Assembly (NCBI RefSeq): GCF_000306255.2
Contig: NZ_AKWY02000021.1
Coordinates: forward strand, 276,001 to 340,000
DNA: 64,000 nucleotides
Reading direction: 5' to 3'
Source: Leptospira noguchii serovar Panama str. CZ214
GTDB taxonomy: Bacteria; Spirochaetota; Leptospiria; Leptospirales; Leptospiraceae
Part shown: positions 30,938 to 41,020 of the stretch, piece by piece
Layout of the letters: the number at the start of each line of letters is the position of its first letter
How positions within the stretch are numbered: position 1 is the stretch's first letter
Notes under the pieces: model-generated
Seen by the model: only the letters and a program-made list of their open reading frames with translations
The model's database searches: none
Told to the model about the DNA's origin: nothing
Program-made: the position numbers and the translations under genes

Positions 30938-31954
30938 ATGCTCTTAGTAAAACATTTGCAAACGAATTGGAAAGTATTTGTCTTTTTTGGAATTTTATTT
31001 TGCAAACCTTCTCAGGGAAACAACCCTTATTATCGGCTATTTAGAGAACATCCAATTACCCAAGCAGAACGTTATTCATCAATAGAAGGTTGGGAACAAA
31101 GAATCTCTGGACTAGACTCGGAAGAACAAAACTTCATTCAGGAAATGAATCGAATCGACGGTATTTCCGATTTACCGGAAGCTGAAAACGAATTGAATCT
31201 TTGGAAAGAGCGCCTAAACACCGTTAGAAAATCTCTTCCAAATTCGGTAAATACATTGCTCGATCGTTCTCTTTTTAAAGTGGTCCTTTGTAAAAATTTA
31301 GGAAGTAGCGGTCTTAGCTCCTTTGTTTATGATAACACCGGACCCAGAGGTGGAGTAGTCTTTTTGGATACAAGACTATTGAACCAAACCGCAAACGAAT
31401 GGATCACTCAAAAAGAAAACTCACCTTTTACTTCCGAAAATATTCAAATTAAGGTAAGAATTGAATCAGACACAAAAAACAAAATTGAAACAGCGATCGA
31501 ATACATACTGTTACACGAAGTTGGGCATATCATCTCCGTTCAAGACAAAATCGTGCCTGATTTTAGAGAACAATATAGAGACTTTAGCAAATTTGAATTT
31601 TCAAAAGGAATCTGGGAAACCGAAGACATTTCTTACTTAGATTGGTTTTTTCCAATTCGAAAAGAAATTAAATTTTATACATCCAAACCGATTGAACTTT
31701 CTAAAAACTGGGATCGTATTTATCCTATATTAGAACAAACTCCTTTTCCTACTCTTTATTCTGCTACAAATGCTGATGATTTTTTTGCGGACTCATTTGT
31801 ATCTTACATTCATACAAAGTTACAAAAGAAGACCTGGAACTTAGAAATCTTTCAAAACAAAAAAAGAATTTTTACGATGAAAAACGGAATCCAAGAGCCC
31901 AGATGCAAAATACAAAAAGAATATTTAGACAATATTTTTTCGGAAAGACTTTGA
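30938..31954 (+). CDS. Putative zinc metallopeptidase (HEVGH)
   Basis: A 338-residue protein from ATG 30938 (MLLVKHLQTNWKVFVFFGIL), where the hydrophobic N-terminus ends in FCKPSQG and could be a lipoprotein signal. The open frame extends upstream to 30818 but that start precedes the signal by 40 residues. The clear zincin motif is IEYILLHEVGHIISVQDKI (HExxH). A candidate third ligand region is TNADDFFADSFVSYIHTKLQ about 90 residues later. Order and spacing suit a gluzincin-like zinc peptidase, but no family is recognised. Divergent from the small exported protein/phosphatase pair. Catalytic activity is inferred from motif only. Confidence 0.7.
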   Translation: MLLVKHLQTNWKVFVFFGILFCKPSQGNNPYYRLFREHPITQAERYSSIEGWEQRISGLDSEEQNFIQEMNRIDGISDLPEAENELNLWKERLNTVRKSLPNSVNTLLDRSLFKVVLCKNLGSSGLSSFVYDNTGPRGGVVFLDTRLLNQTANEWITQKENSPFTSENIQIKVRIESDTKNKIETAIEYILLHEVGHIISVQDKIVPDFREQYRDFSKFEFSKGIWETEDISYLDWFFPIRKEIKFYTSKPIELSKNWDRIYPILEQTPFPTLYSATNADDFFADSFVSYIHTKLQKKTWNLEIFQNKKRIFTMKNGIQEPRCKIQKEYLDNIFSERL

Positions 31955-32794
31955 AAATGTTACGAACTCATTTATGAGTTTAACAATAAAATATAGTTTC
32001 AAACTCATAAATGTTGAATCTCTAGGAACTACTGCATTTAATTTTTTTATGAAAAGATTTTAGTTTTTTCACCAAATTCACGTTAGGTTAAAAATTCACA
32101 ACAAAACTTAAACGTCCGTTCAAAACCTTTCTTGGATTTCATTTTGCAATTATAAAAAAGGATACTCAAATATAATTTTATTCTTAATTTCTAAAAGCGA
32201 TTCCAGAGACATAACTTATATTTTTAGAAACGATCTTTTGAACAATACTAAGATTTTTTTAGACTATAAATTTTACTTTTTTATAAGTATTAAAAACTCT
32301 AAGAAATTAAAAAAATCGTCTTCTTATACAGAGTGCAGCTAATTTCAAAATGGGCTCTCCTCTTAAAAAACGCAAATTTGTCTCAATTCGGTTTTTAGAT
32401 ACATCATCCAAACAAGTTAAATCGAAAAGATTCTATTCTTTGATTACAAAATTTGTTTTTTATAAAAACTACTAGGGAATGCCGATTTAAAACTTAACGT
32501 TTCTCTTCAGATTTTCGAAAAATTTTCAAAAATAAAAAAATTAAAAACGTTTTAAAGCCAAGTCAAGATATACTTTACGCTCAAAGAAAATAGGTTTCTT
32601 AAGATTTACTTTATCAATCCAATTCAAAAAAATAAAAAGTTTTTCTGAGTTGATTCCTAACTTTCTCTTTTATTTTGTTATTTTTTCCGGGGTCGTTTTG
32701 AATTGAGAGTCAAAAAATCATAAACTCGGAAATATTCAATTCTGCTTGAAATTCGAAAAATTAGGAAATAAAAAATTTACAAAGTGGTTAACGT
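31955..32794. other. 840-bp AT-rich intergenic region
   Basis: No coding frame supported. Just after the peptidase stop, AACTCAT/ATGAGTT (31965-31980) forms a small hairpin, and the same AAACTCATAAATG recurs near 32000; no T-run follows, so a terminator is doubtful. A degenerate TAGGAACTACTGCATTT near 32023 belongs to the GTTCCCACA family. Long poly-A/T runs dominate the rest. Confidence 0.45.
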
Positions 32795-34365
32795 ATGAAG
32801 CTTAAATCCTATATTCTATTTTTATTCTATTTGTTCTTTTGTTTTGAGTCTCACTTAATTGCAGCCGACATAGTACGTTTAAAAAATGGTTTAATCTATC
32901 GAGGTAAAGTGCTTTTAGAAGACGAAGAAAAAGTGCTTTTAGCGGAGAACGACGATTTCATCCGTTATATCAACAAAGAAAATGTAGTAAACGTAACGTA
33001 TGAGAAACCGCAAGATAAAAACAAAAATACAATTTTCACTTCCGACAAAGAAAAATCTTCAACGACAACTTCAAAACCCGAACGTTCTAATCAGTATTCT
33101 GGAATTGCTGCCCCAATAGAAAGAGAACCACCTCATTCGCACCCTCAAGGAACCGATACAACCATAGACGTTACTCACGAAATCGTCACAGACTTCATTT
33201 GGAGAGGACTCAGTTTTTCAGGTGAGATGGCCAATCGTCGTAGAAACGAAAATTATCCTTCTACGACAGTGATTCCTTCTTATCAACCTACCATCAATAT
33301 CAACACACCTCTCAAAGGATTTATGATTCAATTTTGGGGTAACTTTCAGTTAACAGACAGAAACGATAAAGATAACGACGGGCGTATTCAATTGTTTCCG
33401 GGCGGGCCGGGGCCTGCTTATCCTGGACAAGGAAATCCATTTACGGCACCGGACCAGATCTTCTCAATCAAAGTTGTGTATATGATACCCAAAATAATTT
33501 AATGAATGGAAACGTATCTACTGGGCAAACCTGCGGAGGATTAACTCCAAAACCTTATAAAGAACAAAACGGAATGAAACGAGCAGACGGTTTATTCTAT
33601 GCGTTTTATTATACTTTCGAAAAAACGAGTTGGGGAAAATTTACCGTCGGAACTTGGTTCTACAATACGTTTCACAAAAACCCAGCTTATGTTTCGACTC
33701 CATTAGGAGGTTTTAATTCTCTTGCCGCACAGGGAATTACAAGTTCTAACAATACTTCTAATCAGATAACAAGACTCGCTTGGCAAGAATACTATATCTT
33801 TTGGCAACTCCCAGAAATTTCATTTCTTCCTTTTATTGCTTATTTAACTCCTACCATTTCTTTTTATACTCAAATGAGTCAGGAAAACTCTGGTTTGGCA
33901 GCGGGGAAAAATTATCTTTCTCTTTATATAAGCCACGAATATTTTAAAGAGAATTTTTTTAGAATCACTCCTGCGGTAAATGTAGGATACGCAATGTCCA
34001 ATAATATCGTAGATAACCGATACGGAATTCAGGACATCACTAGCAGTTTAACTTTTTATTTTGGAAAATTCTTCATCAAAGGGAACCACGTTTATAGACC
34101 CAATCTGTATATGTACGATACGGATAACTATTACGGAGCCACAGGAGGATACGTTAACCGAAATACAAAAGACGGATTGATCGTAGATCCTTCTAAAGTA
34201 AATGGTCCTCTCAATCAATTTGTATTGGATCAAATAGCGAGTAGCCCTTTAATTCCGGACGCAGGAGACGGTTCACTCAGACAGATGGTTCGAGAATCGT
34301 ATTTATTGCAGAAAATACCGGCACATTTATTTTGGTTTAGCATCGGTTTTTCCCACAGTTTTTAA
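32795..34365 (+). pseudogene. Outer-membrane beta-barrel protein (TorF-like), frameshifted
   Basis: Two adjacent frames (32795-33502 and 33502-34365) together encode one protein of about 523 residues. N-terminal signal peptide (ILFLFYLFFCFESHLIAADI), then a small SH3-like segment (IVRLKNGLIYRGKVLLEDEE), a low-complexity linker, and a beta-barrel start (IDVTHEIVTDFIWRGLSFSG) resembling TorF/Gcw_chp-type putative porins. The first frame stops after YMIPKII. Adding one A to the CAAAG run at about 33470-33472 would restore continuous coding (I-K-S-C-V-Y-D-T-Q-N-N-L) into the second frame. The C-terminus ends in FSIGFSHSF, with a terminal aromatic as in outer-membrane barrels. A single-base deletion, real or a sequencing error, is the simplest explanation. 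Confidence 0.8.
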
Positions 34366-34390
34366 GATACACAAAGAGAGGAGGAAATTC

Positions 34391-36466
34391 ATGAGTATCC
34401 GATTTAGAATATCCCTGTATCTTGCCCTTGTACTTATGGCAGGAAGCATCGCAATCACATCCATCAACGCAGTATCAGCTTATTTTAAACTTACGCAGGA
34501 TATTAATGATTCTTCCTCTTTAATAGCGTCCAGATACGCATTTGAAATCCAAGACTTTTTTGACAAAGCGCTGGGAGGATTGAGAGGATTAGAATTCCAA
34601 CTTAGTCATTCAAAGCCAAGCCGAGAAGAAACGATAGAAACACTAAAAGACCTTGCAGACTCAGATCCAAATTATTTTGGAGCCTGGTCCGTGTTTGAAC
34701 CAGGAAAATATGACTCTAACGATTCGCAGTATATAAACAAACAAGGTTACGATACCACAGGAAGATTTATACCTTATTTAAATAAATCGTCTGGACCAGA
34801 TCGACCTCTCGTATTGGAACCGGTAGTCTACTACGAAAATCAAGACATGAGTGGGTATTTTTATAATATTCCTAAAAAAACAGGAAAGGATTATATTGCA
34901 GAACCGTTTGCCTATCCGGTATCCGGAAAAGAAGTTCTAATGATTTCGGTGGCAAAACCATTACGTAGAAACGGAGAATTCGCAGGAGTTGTGGGCATGG
35001 ATATTGCTATGAAAAACATGCAAGAAATGTTGGCTACAATTCATCCTTATCAAGGACAAGGTTATTTAACTTTAATTTCTCCGGGAGGAATCTACGCGGC
35101 AAACGGGTTACAACCAGAACTCGTTGGAAAGGAAATTCAAGACCCAGAATGGAAAAAAATAATCTTAGAAGGTAGTCAAAAAAAAGAAATCCAAATCTAC
35201 GAAAAAGATAAATCCACACATTTCTTCTATTCCTTTTACTTGGGCAATTACGATAAAAAATGGATTTTAGAAGTAAGCGTGCCTTATGGTATTTTTTGGA
35301 AAAATCTATCTATGATCATTCTGGAAACGATAACTACTTCATTAATTACAATGATCTTGATCCTATTTGTATTAAATGTAATATTCCAAAAATTGATTAC
35401 AAATGGAATCAACACTGCAATCTCTTTTTCCGAAGAAATTTCTTCCGGAAACTTAGTGGTAGCCAATCAATATGAACGTAAGGACGAAATCGGAAAACTT
35501 CTTCTTTCTCTCAATCAGATGAAGAATAATATCAAAAAAATCATTTTCGAAATCAAAGATTCTTCTGAATCCCTCAATTCTACCTCAGATAAAATGGCGG
35601 AATCTTCTAAAAGTTTTTATGACGTAGCCCAGGAGCAAGCTTCCGCGTCGGAAGAATCTTCAGCAGCAATCGAAGAATTGGCCTCTTCCGCAGAAAACGT
35701 AGGTAGTTCTATGGAAAAAGCGATTTCTCACATGAAAGATATAGACGGAAACGTAATTCTTTTGAAAGAACAAATCGCGAAAATCAACGAAGAGATGAAA
35801 TCACTTTCCTTTCTCGCAAGCGAATCGCAACAACAAGCGGTTACGGGCGAAAGTTCTATGAATCAATCCACAAAAGCGATGGACGAAATAGGAGACAGCG
35901 CCTCTAGGATCAACGAAATCTTATCGATCATTACAGATATATCCGAAAAAACCAACTTACTCGCGTTAAACGCCGCAATCGAAGCGGCCAGAGCGGGAGA
36001 AGCCGGAAAAGGTTTTGCGGTAGTTGCGGAAGAAATTTCCAAACTCGCCTCTCAAACCTCCAATAGTGTTCAAGAAATCGGACAACTTGTAGAATCCACA
36101 AATCGGGCCGTAATGAACGGAACCGGAAAAGTAAAAGAAGCTTCTGAAATTCTTGCAAAACTTAGAAGTTCCGTAGATATGTTCGGAGTTTCAGCAAAAA
36201 CCGTTTTGGATTCGGTAAACACTCAAGAAAAAAATACTGAAAAAATTCATAGCAGTGCTAGTTCTCTTATGAGTTTTAGTCTTCAAATTGAAGAAGCCGT
36301 ACAAGAACAAAGACGCGCTTCGGACGAAATCGCAAAAACGATCCTAAGCATTTCAGAAGGAACTCAGGAGATCGCAAGCGGTGCAGACGATTTAACCGGG
36401 TTTTCCAAAAACATGCATACCCAATCGGAAGGATTGTTACGCCTTATCAATCAGTTTAAGATTTAA
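34391..36466 (+). CDS. Methyl-accepting chemotaxis protein with dCache sensor
   Basis: A 691-residue chemoreceptor. TM1 is near residues 7-30; the periplasmic part (about 35-295) looks like a double-Cache domain ([40 protein letters not shown] and [18 protein letters not shown]). TM2 (about 303-330) is followed by a HAMP segment ([20 protein letters not shown]) and long coiled-coil helices. The signalling tip [20 protein letters not shown] and [20 protein letters not shown] is intact. The ligand is unknown; dCache domains often bind amino acids or organic acids. It follows the broken outer-membrane gene by 25 bp with GGAGGAAA as ribosome site. Confidence 0.95.
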   Translation: MSIRFRISLYLALVLMAGSIAITSINAVSAYFKLTQDINDSSSLIASRYAFEIQDFFDKALGGLRGLEFQLSHSKPSREETIETLKDLADSDPNYFGAWSVFEPGKYDSNDSQYINKQGYDTTGRFIPYLNKSSGPDRPLVLEPVVYYENQDMSGYFYNIPKKTGKDYIAEPFAYPVSGKEVLMISVAKPLRRNGEFAGVVGMDIAMKNMQEMLATIHPYQGQGYLTLISPGGIYAANGLQPELVGKEIQDPEWKKIILEGSQKKEIQIYEKDKSTHFFYSFYLGNYDKKWILEVSVPYGIFWKNLSMIILETITTSLITMILILFVLNVIFQKLITNGINTAISFSEEISSGNLVVANQYERKDEIGKLLLSLNQMKNNIKKIIFEIKDSSESLNSTSDKMAESSKSFYDVAQEQASASEESSAAIEELASSAENVGSSMEKAISHMKDIDGNVILLKEQIAKINEEMKSLSFLASESQQQAVTGESSMNQSTKAMDEIGDSASRINEILSIITDISEKTNLLALNAAIEAARAGEAGKGFAVVAEEISKLASQTSNSVQEIGQLVESTNRAVMNGTGKVKEASEILAKLRSSVDMFGVSAKTVLDSVNTQEKNTEKIHSSASSLMSFSLQIEEAVQEQRRASDEIAKTILSISEGTQEIASGADDLTGFSKNMHTQSEGLLRLINQFKI

Positions 36467-36501
36467 GAATATTCAAGAAACAACAAGAACTCAGTTTAAT
36501 C

Positions 36502-37437
36502 CTAAGTTCCGTTTTGTCTCCTTTGAAAAAAACCAGGATCCACGGAATCCAAAATTCTTTTGGATTCCTGATAGATTTCTCCATACTGCATTCCTCTACA
36601 TACGTCCAGAACCAAACAGGCGTGTTGTAAGATTCTACAGCGGATTTTAAAATCGTATAAATCCTTTCTGGAGTTTAGCGTATCCTTCAAGCGAATTAAA
36701 TTATTATAATATACTAAAATTTCTTTTTCGGAATAGTTTCTAGTTTCCTCGAAAATTCCGCGCTCCGCCAAAACGACCGGCAAAACCTCTTTTAGATCCG
36801 ATTCATCCTGATAAGAACCTTTTAGTTTTTCGACCCAAAAAGAAATCGGGCCAGATTTCAAAACTGCCAGAGGGGCAACGGAAGGATCTTTTAAAAAGGC
36901 TTCTCTAAAAAGAATGAGTGCTTTTCTTTCTTCGCCGGTTTGAAAAAGAGATTCTGCCCTTAAATAAAGAAACTCAGGAGAATTTTTTTCTACCGAAGTA
37001 GAATAGTTTAAGATTTCGAGCGCATTTTTATAATCTCTAAAACGAATGAGTTCTCGTATCAAACCCAACAATGCGGAAGGATCTTGAAAGTGAAGACCTT
37101 CTCTTTGAACCGATATTTTTAATTGATCTACCGCTTCGGATAAAACCGATTCTGAAACCGCACGAAAAGAAGAAGTTCCAGTGAATTTTTTTAATTCGAA
37201 CGTGTTTTGAAATTCCGAAAAATATTGAACAAGAATATAACTTCTATCTCTTCCTTCTTTTGTGTTATGAATCCGATCCAAACGATTGTCCCAATAGGAA
37301 GATATAAAATAACCAGCGATCGTTTCTGGGTGTTCTGGGTCTTCTCCCAGAAGTAAATCGAAAACTTTTTTGGCCTTATTAAAATCTCCATCCAATAGAT
37401 ATTGATTGGCTTCTTCGAGTTTTCTGGAAAACGACAT
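36502..37437 (-). CDS. TPR-like repeat protein
   Basis: A 311-residue soluble helical protein with TPR-type repeats: residues 5-38 (EEANQYLLDGDFNKAKKVFD) and 125-190 (FRDYKNALEILNYSTSVEKN, FLYLRAESLFQTGEERKALI). No signal peptide. The remainder is helical without recognised domain. Probably a scaffold protein; no partner can be named. It lies upstream of hpf on the opposite genomic order and shares no overlap with neighbours. Confidence 0.75.
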   Translation of the reverse strand: MSFSRKLEEANQYLLDGDFNKAKKVFDLLLGEDPEHPETIAGYFISSYWDNRLDRIHNTKEGRDRSYILVQYFSEFQNTFELKKFTGTSSFRAVSESVLSEAVDQLKISVQREGLHFQDPSALLGLIRELIRFRDYKNALEILNYSTSVEKNSPEFLYLRAESLFQTGEERKALILFREAFLKDPSVAPLAVLKSGPISFWVEKLKGSYQDESDLKEVLPVVLAERGIFEETRNYSEKEILVYYNNLIRLKDTLNSRKDLYDFKIRCRILQHACLVLDVCRGMQYGEIYQESKRILDSVDPGFFQRRQNGT

Positions 37438-37491
37438 TGAACTTCGGATTTTTTAACTTAGAGTTCGGCGAAAGTTTCGCCGAACTACGGA

Positions 37492-37779
<288 letters not shown>

Positions 37780-37878
37780 ACGCTGCTCCGAATTATTTTT
37801 GTATTTAGATCTATTGAAATAACAGCATCTGGAATTTCAGGTTAGTCTTGAAATGAAGAGAGTCAAATCAAAAAAAAT

Positions 37879-37898
37879 CCCGCCCCTTTCAGGGCGGG
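37879..37898 (-). terminator. GC-rich intrinsic terminator
   Basis: Perfect 7-bp stem CCCGCCC (37879-37885) / GGGCGGG (37892-37898) with a 6-nt loop. On the minus strand it is followed by ATTTTTTTTGA, a clear T-run. It lies about 45 bp past the stop of the TPR-like gene at 37944-38393. Confidence 0.9.
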
Positions 37899-37943
37899 TC
37901 AAGTCAGTTAGAACTAGAGATGGGATGAATTCGAGACTTAAAA

Positions 37944-38393
37944 TTATTCTGCTTTTGCGACATTCTCCATGTGGATAGAACACGCTTCTTGGTATTTTTT
38001 ATAAGCTTCTTCTTCAGCATTCAGAGCAGAATCGATGTCTCCAATTTTTTGATAGATAGAAATTACGTTTTTGATATTCTCAAGTGCGAGACAAAACTTT
38101 CCTTGGCGGAACTCTGAAATAGATTTGAGATAGAGTACCAAGGCGTAACCGGAAGATTCTTTTTCTCCCATCTGTTCACGAACCTGGAGGGATTGGTTAT
38201 AAAGATCGATTGCGGAATGATAATCTCTTACTTTTTGTTTCAAAGTTCCCAAGGCGCTGAGTTTATTTGCAAGTTGGATTTCATTCTCAGGTGCAAACTT
38301 ATTAAGCTCTTCCTCAACCCTAAGGGCTTCTGGAGTAGCATAAAGTCCGGTAAAAATGCTTAAAAAAAGAGCAATTGCCGCAAACTTGTTCAT
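37944..38393 (-). CDS. Exported TPR-like protein
   Basis: A 149-residue protein with a signal peptide ([20 protein letters not shown], cleavage near 20) and two to three TPR-type helical pairs ([60 protein letters not shown]). Likely periplasmic or secreted. Function unknown; TPRs suggest protein-protein contact. GAGGTGATAAG just before the ATG is a good ribosome site. It is followed by a strong terminator and is the last gene before the RNase P RNA gene on the opposite strand. Confidence 0.8.
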   Translation of the reverse strand: MNKFAAIALFLSIFTGLYATPEALRVEEELNKFAPENEIQLANKLSALGTLKQKVRDYHSAIDLYNQSLQVREQMGEKESSGYALVLYLKSISEFRQGKFCLALENIKNVISIYQKIGDIDSALNAEEEAYKKYQEACSIHMENVAKAE

Positions 38394-38512
38394 CTTATCA
38401 CCTCAATCCCAGTGTTCTTGTATAAATATATGCAAACCCCGTGCCAAAATTTATAAAGATCCTTTCTTTTTTTCTCGTTTTGTTTGGGCTTTTAAAAAAT
38501 AGTTAAAATCAA

Positions 38513-38895
<383 letters not shown>

Positions 38896-39673
38896 CCATA
38901 GTTTTTATTTTTAATTTTTAGGAATAGTAGTAGTTCCTAGAATCAATTTCAGAAAACCTAATTTGTTCATCTTTGAGAGAATCTTTATAAAATAAATTTT
39001 TATTGGCTGTAATCACCTAATAGTAGTTTTACGAAAAATTTAAATCTTATCTTTTGATTTTATAGTCCTTTTTTCAATAGATTGTAAATATAATAGAACC
39101 ATAGTATAATTTTGCTTTTAAAACAAAATTTAAGCTGGTCGTAAGTTAATCGGAATAAATCTATCTTAAAAGAGCAAAGAAAAAATATAGTTTTTCGCCT
39201 AACATCAGTTAATAAAAAGTAGTAGCTTCTCTATACACTTATAATAACTGCTAAAAACTATATTTCGAATTTTTGTATGTTGTTTCTCAGAATTGATTTG
39301 TTAAATCGTAATTTGTGGTAGTTTCTATATTTTTTATATAAAATTTAGTTTTCTATTAAATGTCAAGTTCAACTACAAGATTATTCAAAATCTCTAAATT
39401 CATACAATTTTAAAAAAATTTTATATACTCTTTAAATCCTGCTATAAGTTTTCCTTTGAGTAGCCGATCCTTTACAATGAAATGCTTTTTGCGAACCTGT
39501 TTCTCCCGATTCTTTGCAGACCTTTCGCGCCCTTGTATTGATTCGTTGTTTGGCGATTTGACAGCTTTGCTTAGCATTTGTTCAGCATGCTAAAAATAGG
39601 TTCGCAATTATTATGTCTAGAAAGCCTAATAGAGCTTTTTATAATACATAATTTTCAACCTTATTAAGCCGCT
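38896..39673. other. Intergenic, CRISPR leader in its right part
   Basis: No coding frame supported. The left part has degenerate GTAGTTCC-family motifs near 38929, 39219 and 39314. The right part is the AT-rich leader of the CRISPR array: an inverted repeat TTAGCAT/ATGCTAA at 39571-39593 and a consensus -10 box at 39640-39645. Confidence 0.55.
39640..39645 (+). promoter_or_regulatory. Candidate -10 box of the CRISPR leader promoter
   Basis: Perfect TATAAT about 29 bp upstream of the first repeat, so a transcript would begin close to 39652. No good -35 box sits at 17-bp spacing. The TTGACA hexamer at 39558-39563 is too far upstream to belong to this -10. Confidence 0.5.
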
Positions 39674-40342
39674 GTTTCTTCTTCTTACTTTAGAGGAAGT
39701 GGATTGAAACCTTTATAAATCCCCCACAAACATCTATCCTCTTGCGTTTCTTCTTCTTACTTTAGAGGAAGTGGATTGAAACAATAATTGCAAGATTCTT
39801 AATTTCAATTTGAAGATTGTTTCTTCTTCTTACTTTAGAGGAAGTGGATTGAAACTCTTTTGGCTAGGGATATATGTATATCGTAACTCGTTTCTTCTTC
39901 TTACTTTAGAGGAAGTGGATTGAAACCGTGAGTGGATCTCGATTTATGCGCCTCACTTTAAAGTTTCTTCTTCTTACTTTAGAGGAAGTGGATTGAAACC
40001 ATCATCGCGCCCATAGATACGGCCATCCGTTCTGTTTCTTCTTCTTACTTTAGAGGAAGTGGATTGAAACTTGACAATCGTAAGAATATTTTTTTGTAAA
40101 TTGTCGTTTCTTCTTCTTACTTTAGAAGGAGTGGATTGAAACAACGTAACAGACTCTGAGATCAAACGCTCCGCTTGTTTCTTCTTCTTACTTTAGAGGA
40201 AGTGGATTGAAACACGGAAAAAAAGAACTGAAATTAAAAACTTTGAGTTTCTTCTTCTTACTTTAGAGGAAGTGGGATCAACTGAGGAAATTCCTCAGTT
40301 GATTTTTGTTCCTTCTTCTTGTTAGAGGAAGTAAACTGAAAC
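39674..40342 (+). CRISPR. CRISPR array, 37-bp repeats, no cas genes in window
   Basis: Eight intact 37-bp repeats start at 39674, 39746, 39819, 39890, 39963, 40034, 40106 and 40177, each beginning GTTTCTTCTTCTTAC and ending TGGATTGAAAC. The seventh (40106) has two changes. Eight spacers of 33-36 bp, all different, follow repeats 1-8. A ninth repeat (40247) is normal for 29 bp and then diverges; a tenth, decayed one is at 40308-40342. Repeats can fold a 7-bp stem CTTCTTC/GAGGAAG with a TTACTTTA loop. The 3' ATTGAAAC end (typical 8-nt crRNA handle), AT-rich leader on the left and decayed repeats on the right all indicate plus-strand transcription. The repeat end suggests a type I or III system. 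No cas gene lies in this window. Confidence 0.96.
40277..40307 (+). terminator. Perfect palindrome plus T-run inside the CRISPR trailer
   Basis: ATCAACTGAGGAA (40277-40289) and TTCCTCAGTTGAT (40291-40303) are exact reverse complements around one A, folding as an 11-bp stem with a 5-nt loop, followed by TTTT. It occupies the place where the ninth repeat's 3' end and spacer would be. It would terminate the array transcript from the leader. Confidence 0.75.
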
Positions 40343-40436
40343 TGAACGCGGATTTATATAACGTGAGTTCAGCGTAAAGAATTCATTTTTCTGAAAAAAG
40401 CTGTGATCTTAAACTTTCTGAATCAATTCCTAAAAT

Positions 40437-40575
40437 GTGGGAACTCATACTGTTTAAAAATTTGTAATGTGACTTAATCTGTGGGAACTACCTCAGATCG
40501 CGATTTTACAAACAAATTCTAAAATTGTAGGAACTCATACTTTTAGAAAATTTTTCTCAATCAGAACTCACGTTA
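40437..40575 (-). repeat. Degenerate GTTCCCACA array, minus strand
   Basis: Three units start (GTGGGAACT or GTAGGAACT on the plus strand) at 40437, 40481 and 40527, spacing 44 and 46. Internal CAGATCGCGATTTTACA matches the AAGTCGAGATTTTACA of the array at 27942. More diverged than the other arrays. Confidence 0.65.
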
Positions 40576-40657
40576 AAATGAGATTTAAATTTTGATGATG
40601 CCGCAAAACAGCGATTTTATGTAAAAATCGGATGGGCGATGGACTCTTTTTGTAATA

Positions 40658-40765
40658 GTTCCCACAATTTTCAGAGTTTAACTGGTAAATCCACAATTTG
40701 CAGTAGTTCCCACAATTTTCAGAGTTTAACTGGTAAATCCACAATTTGCAGTAGTTCCCACAGGT
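40658..40765 (+). repeat. GTTCCCACA array, plus strand, 48-bp units
   Basis: Unit starts at 40658, 40706 and 40754, two identical 48-bp units and a partial third. The unit contains GTTCCCACAATTTTCAGAG and GGTAAATCCACAATTTGCAG. It lies opposite to the minus-strand array 80 bp away, so the two face away from each other. Confidence 0.85.
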
Positions 40766-40778
40766 TAAGTCGTATAAA

Positions 40779-40886
40779 AGAGTTGTTGAAAAATCCATAA
40801 TGGAAATGGAGATTAGGAATAATACTTCAATTTTCCATTTCAATGTAATGAAAACAGATGGGGATATTAATTTTTTAAAAACTCTA
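40779..40886 (-). repeat. MITE-like element copy 4
   Basis: Left end AGAGTTGTTGAAAAATCC, right end degenerate TTTTTTAAAAACTCTA. On the minus strand the interior reads CCCCATCTGTTTTCATTAC, like the copies at 24610 and 56698. About 108 bp, no open frame. Confidence 0.65.
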
Positions 40887-41020
40887 TTACTAAAAATGAA
40901 ATCGTTGTTAATTTTGAATAAAAGAAGAGCCGGGCAAATATTTTAGTTCCACAAAAACAAAGCCATCTACATTCATAAAATATAATATTTTATGAATGTA
41001 ATGTTTTGACGTCTCAAGTT

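Larger units (their letters stand above)
40343..41020. other. Intergenic with repeat arrays and MITE-like copy
   Basis: Contains AACGTGAGTTCAGCGTAA near 40359 and its inverted partner AACTCACGTTAAAATG near 40564, ends resembling the dispersed TTAACGT repeat; two GTTCCCACA arrays (annotated separately); and a MITE-like copy at 40779-40886. No coding frame. Confidence 0.55.

Noticed and set aside
31965..32012. Hairpin after the HEVGH gene as a terminator
   Set aside because: The stem is short, AT-rich and not followed by T's; a second copy of the motif further on suggests repeat sequence, not termination.
39974..40165. Minus-strand open frame inside the CRISPR array
   Set aside because: It consists of translated repeats and spacers and has no start context or family match.
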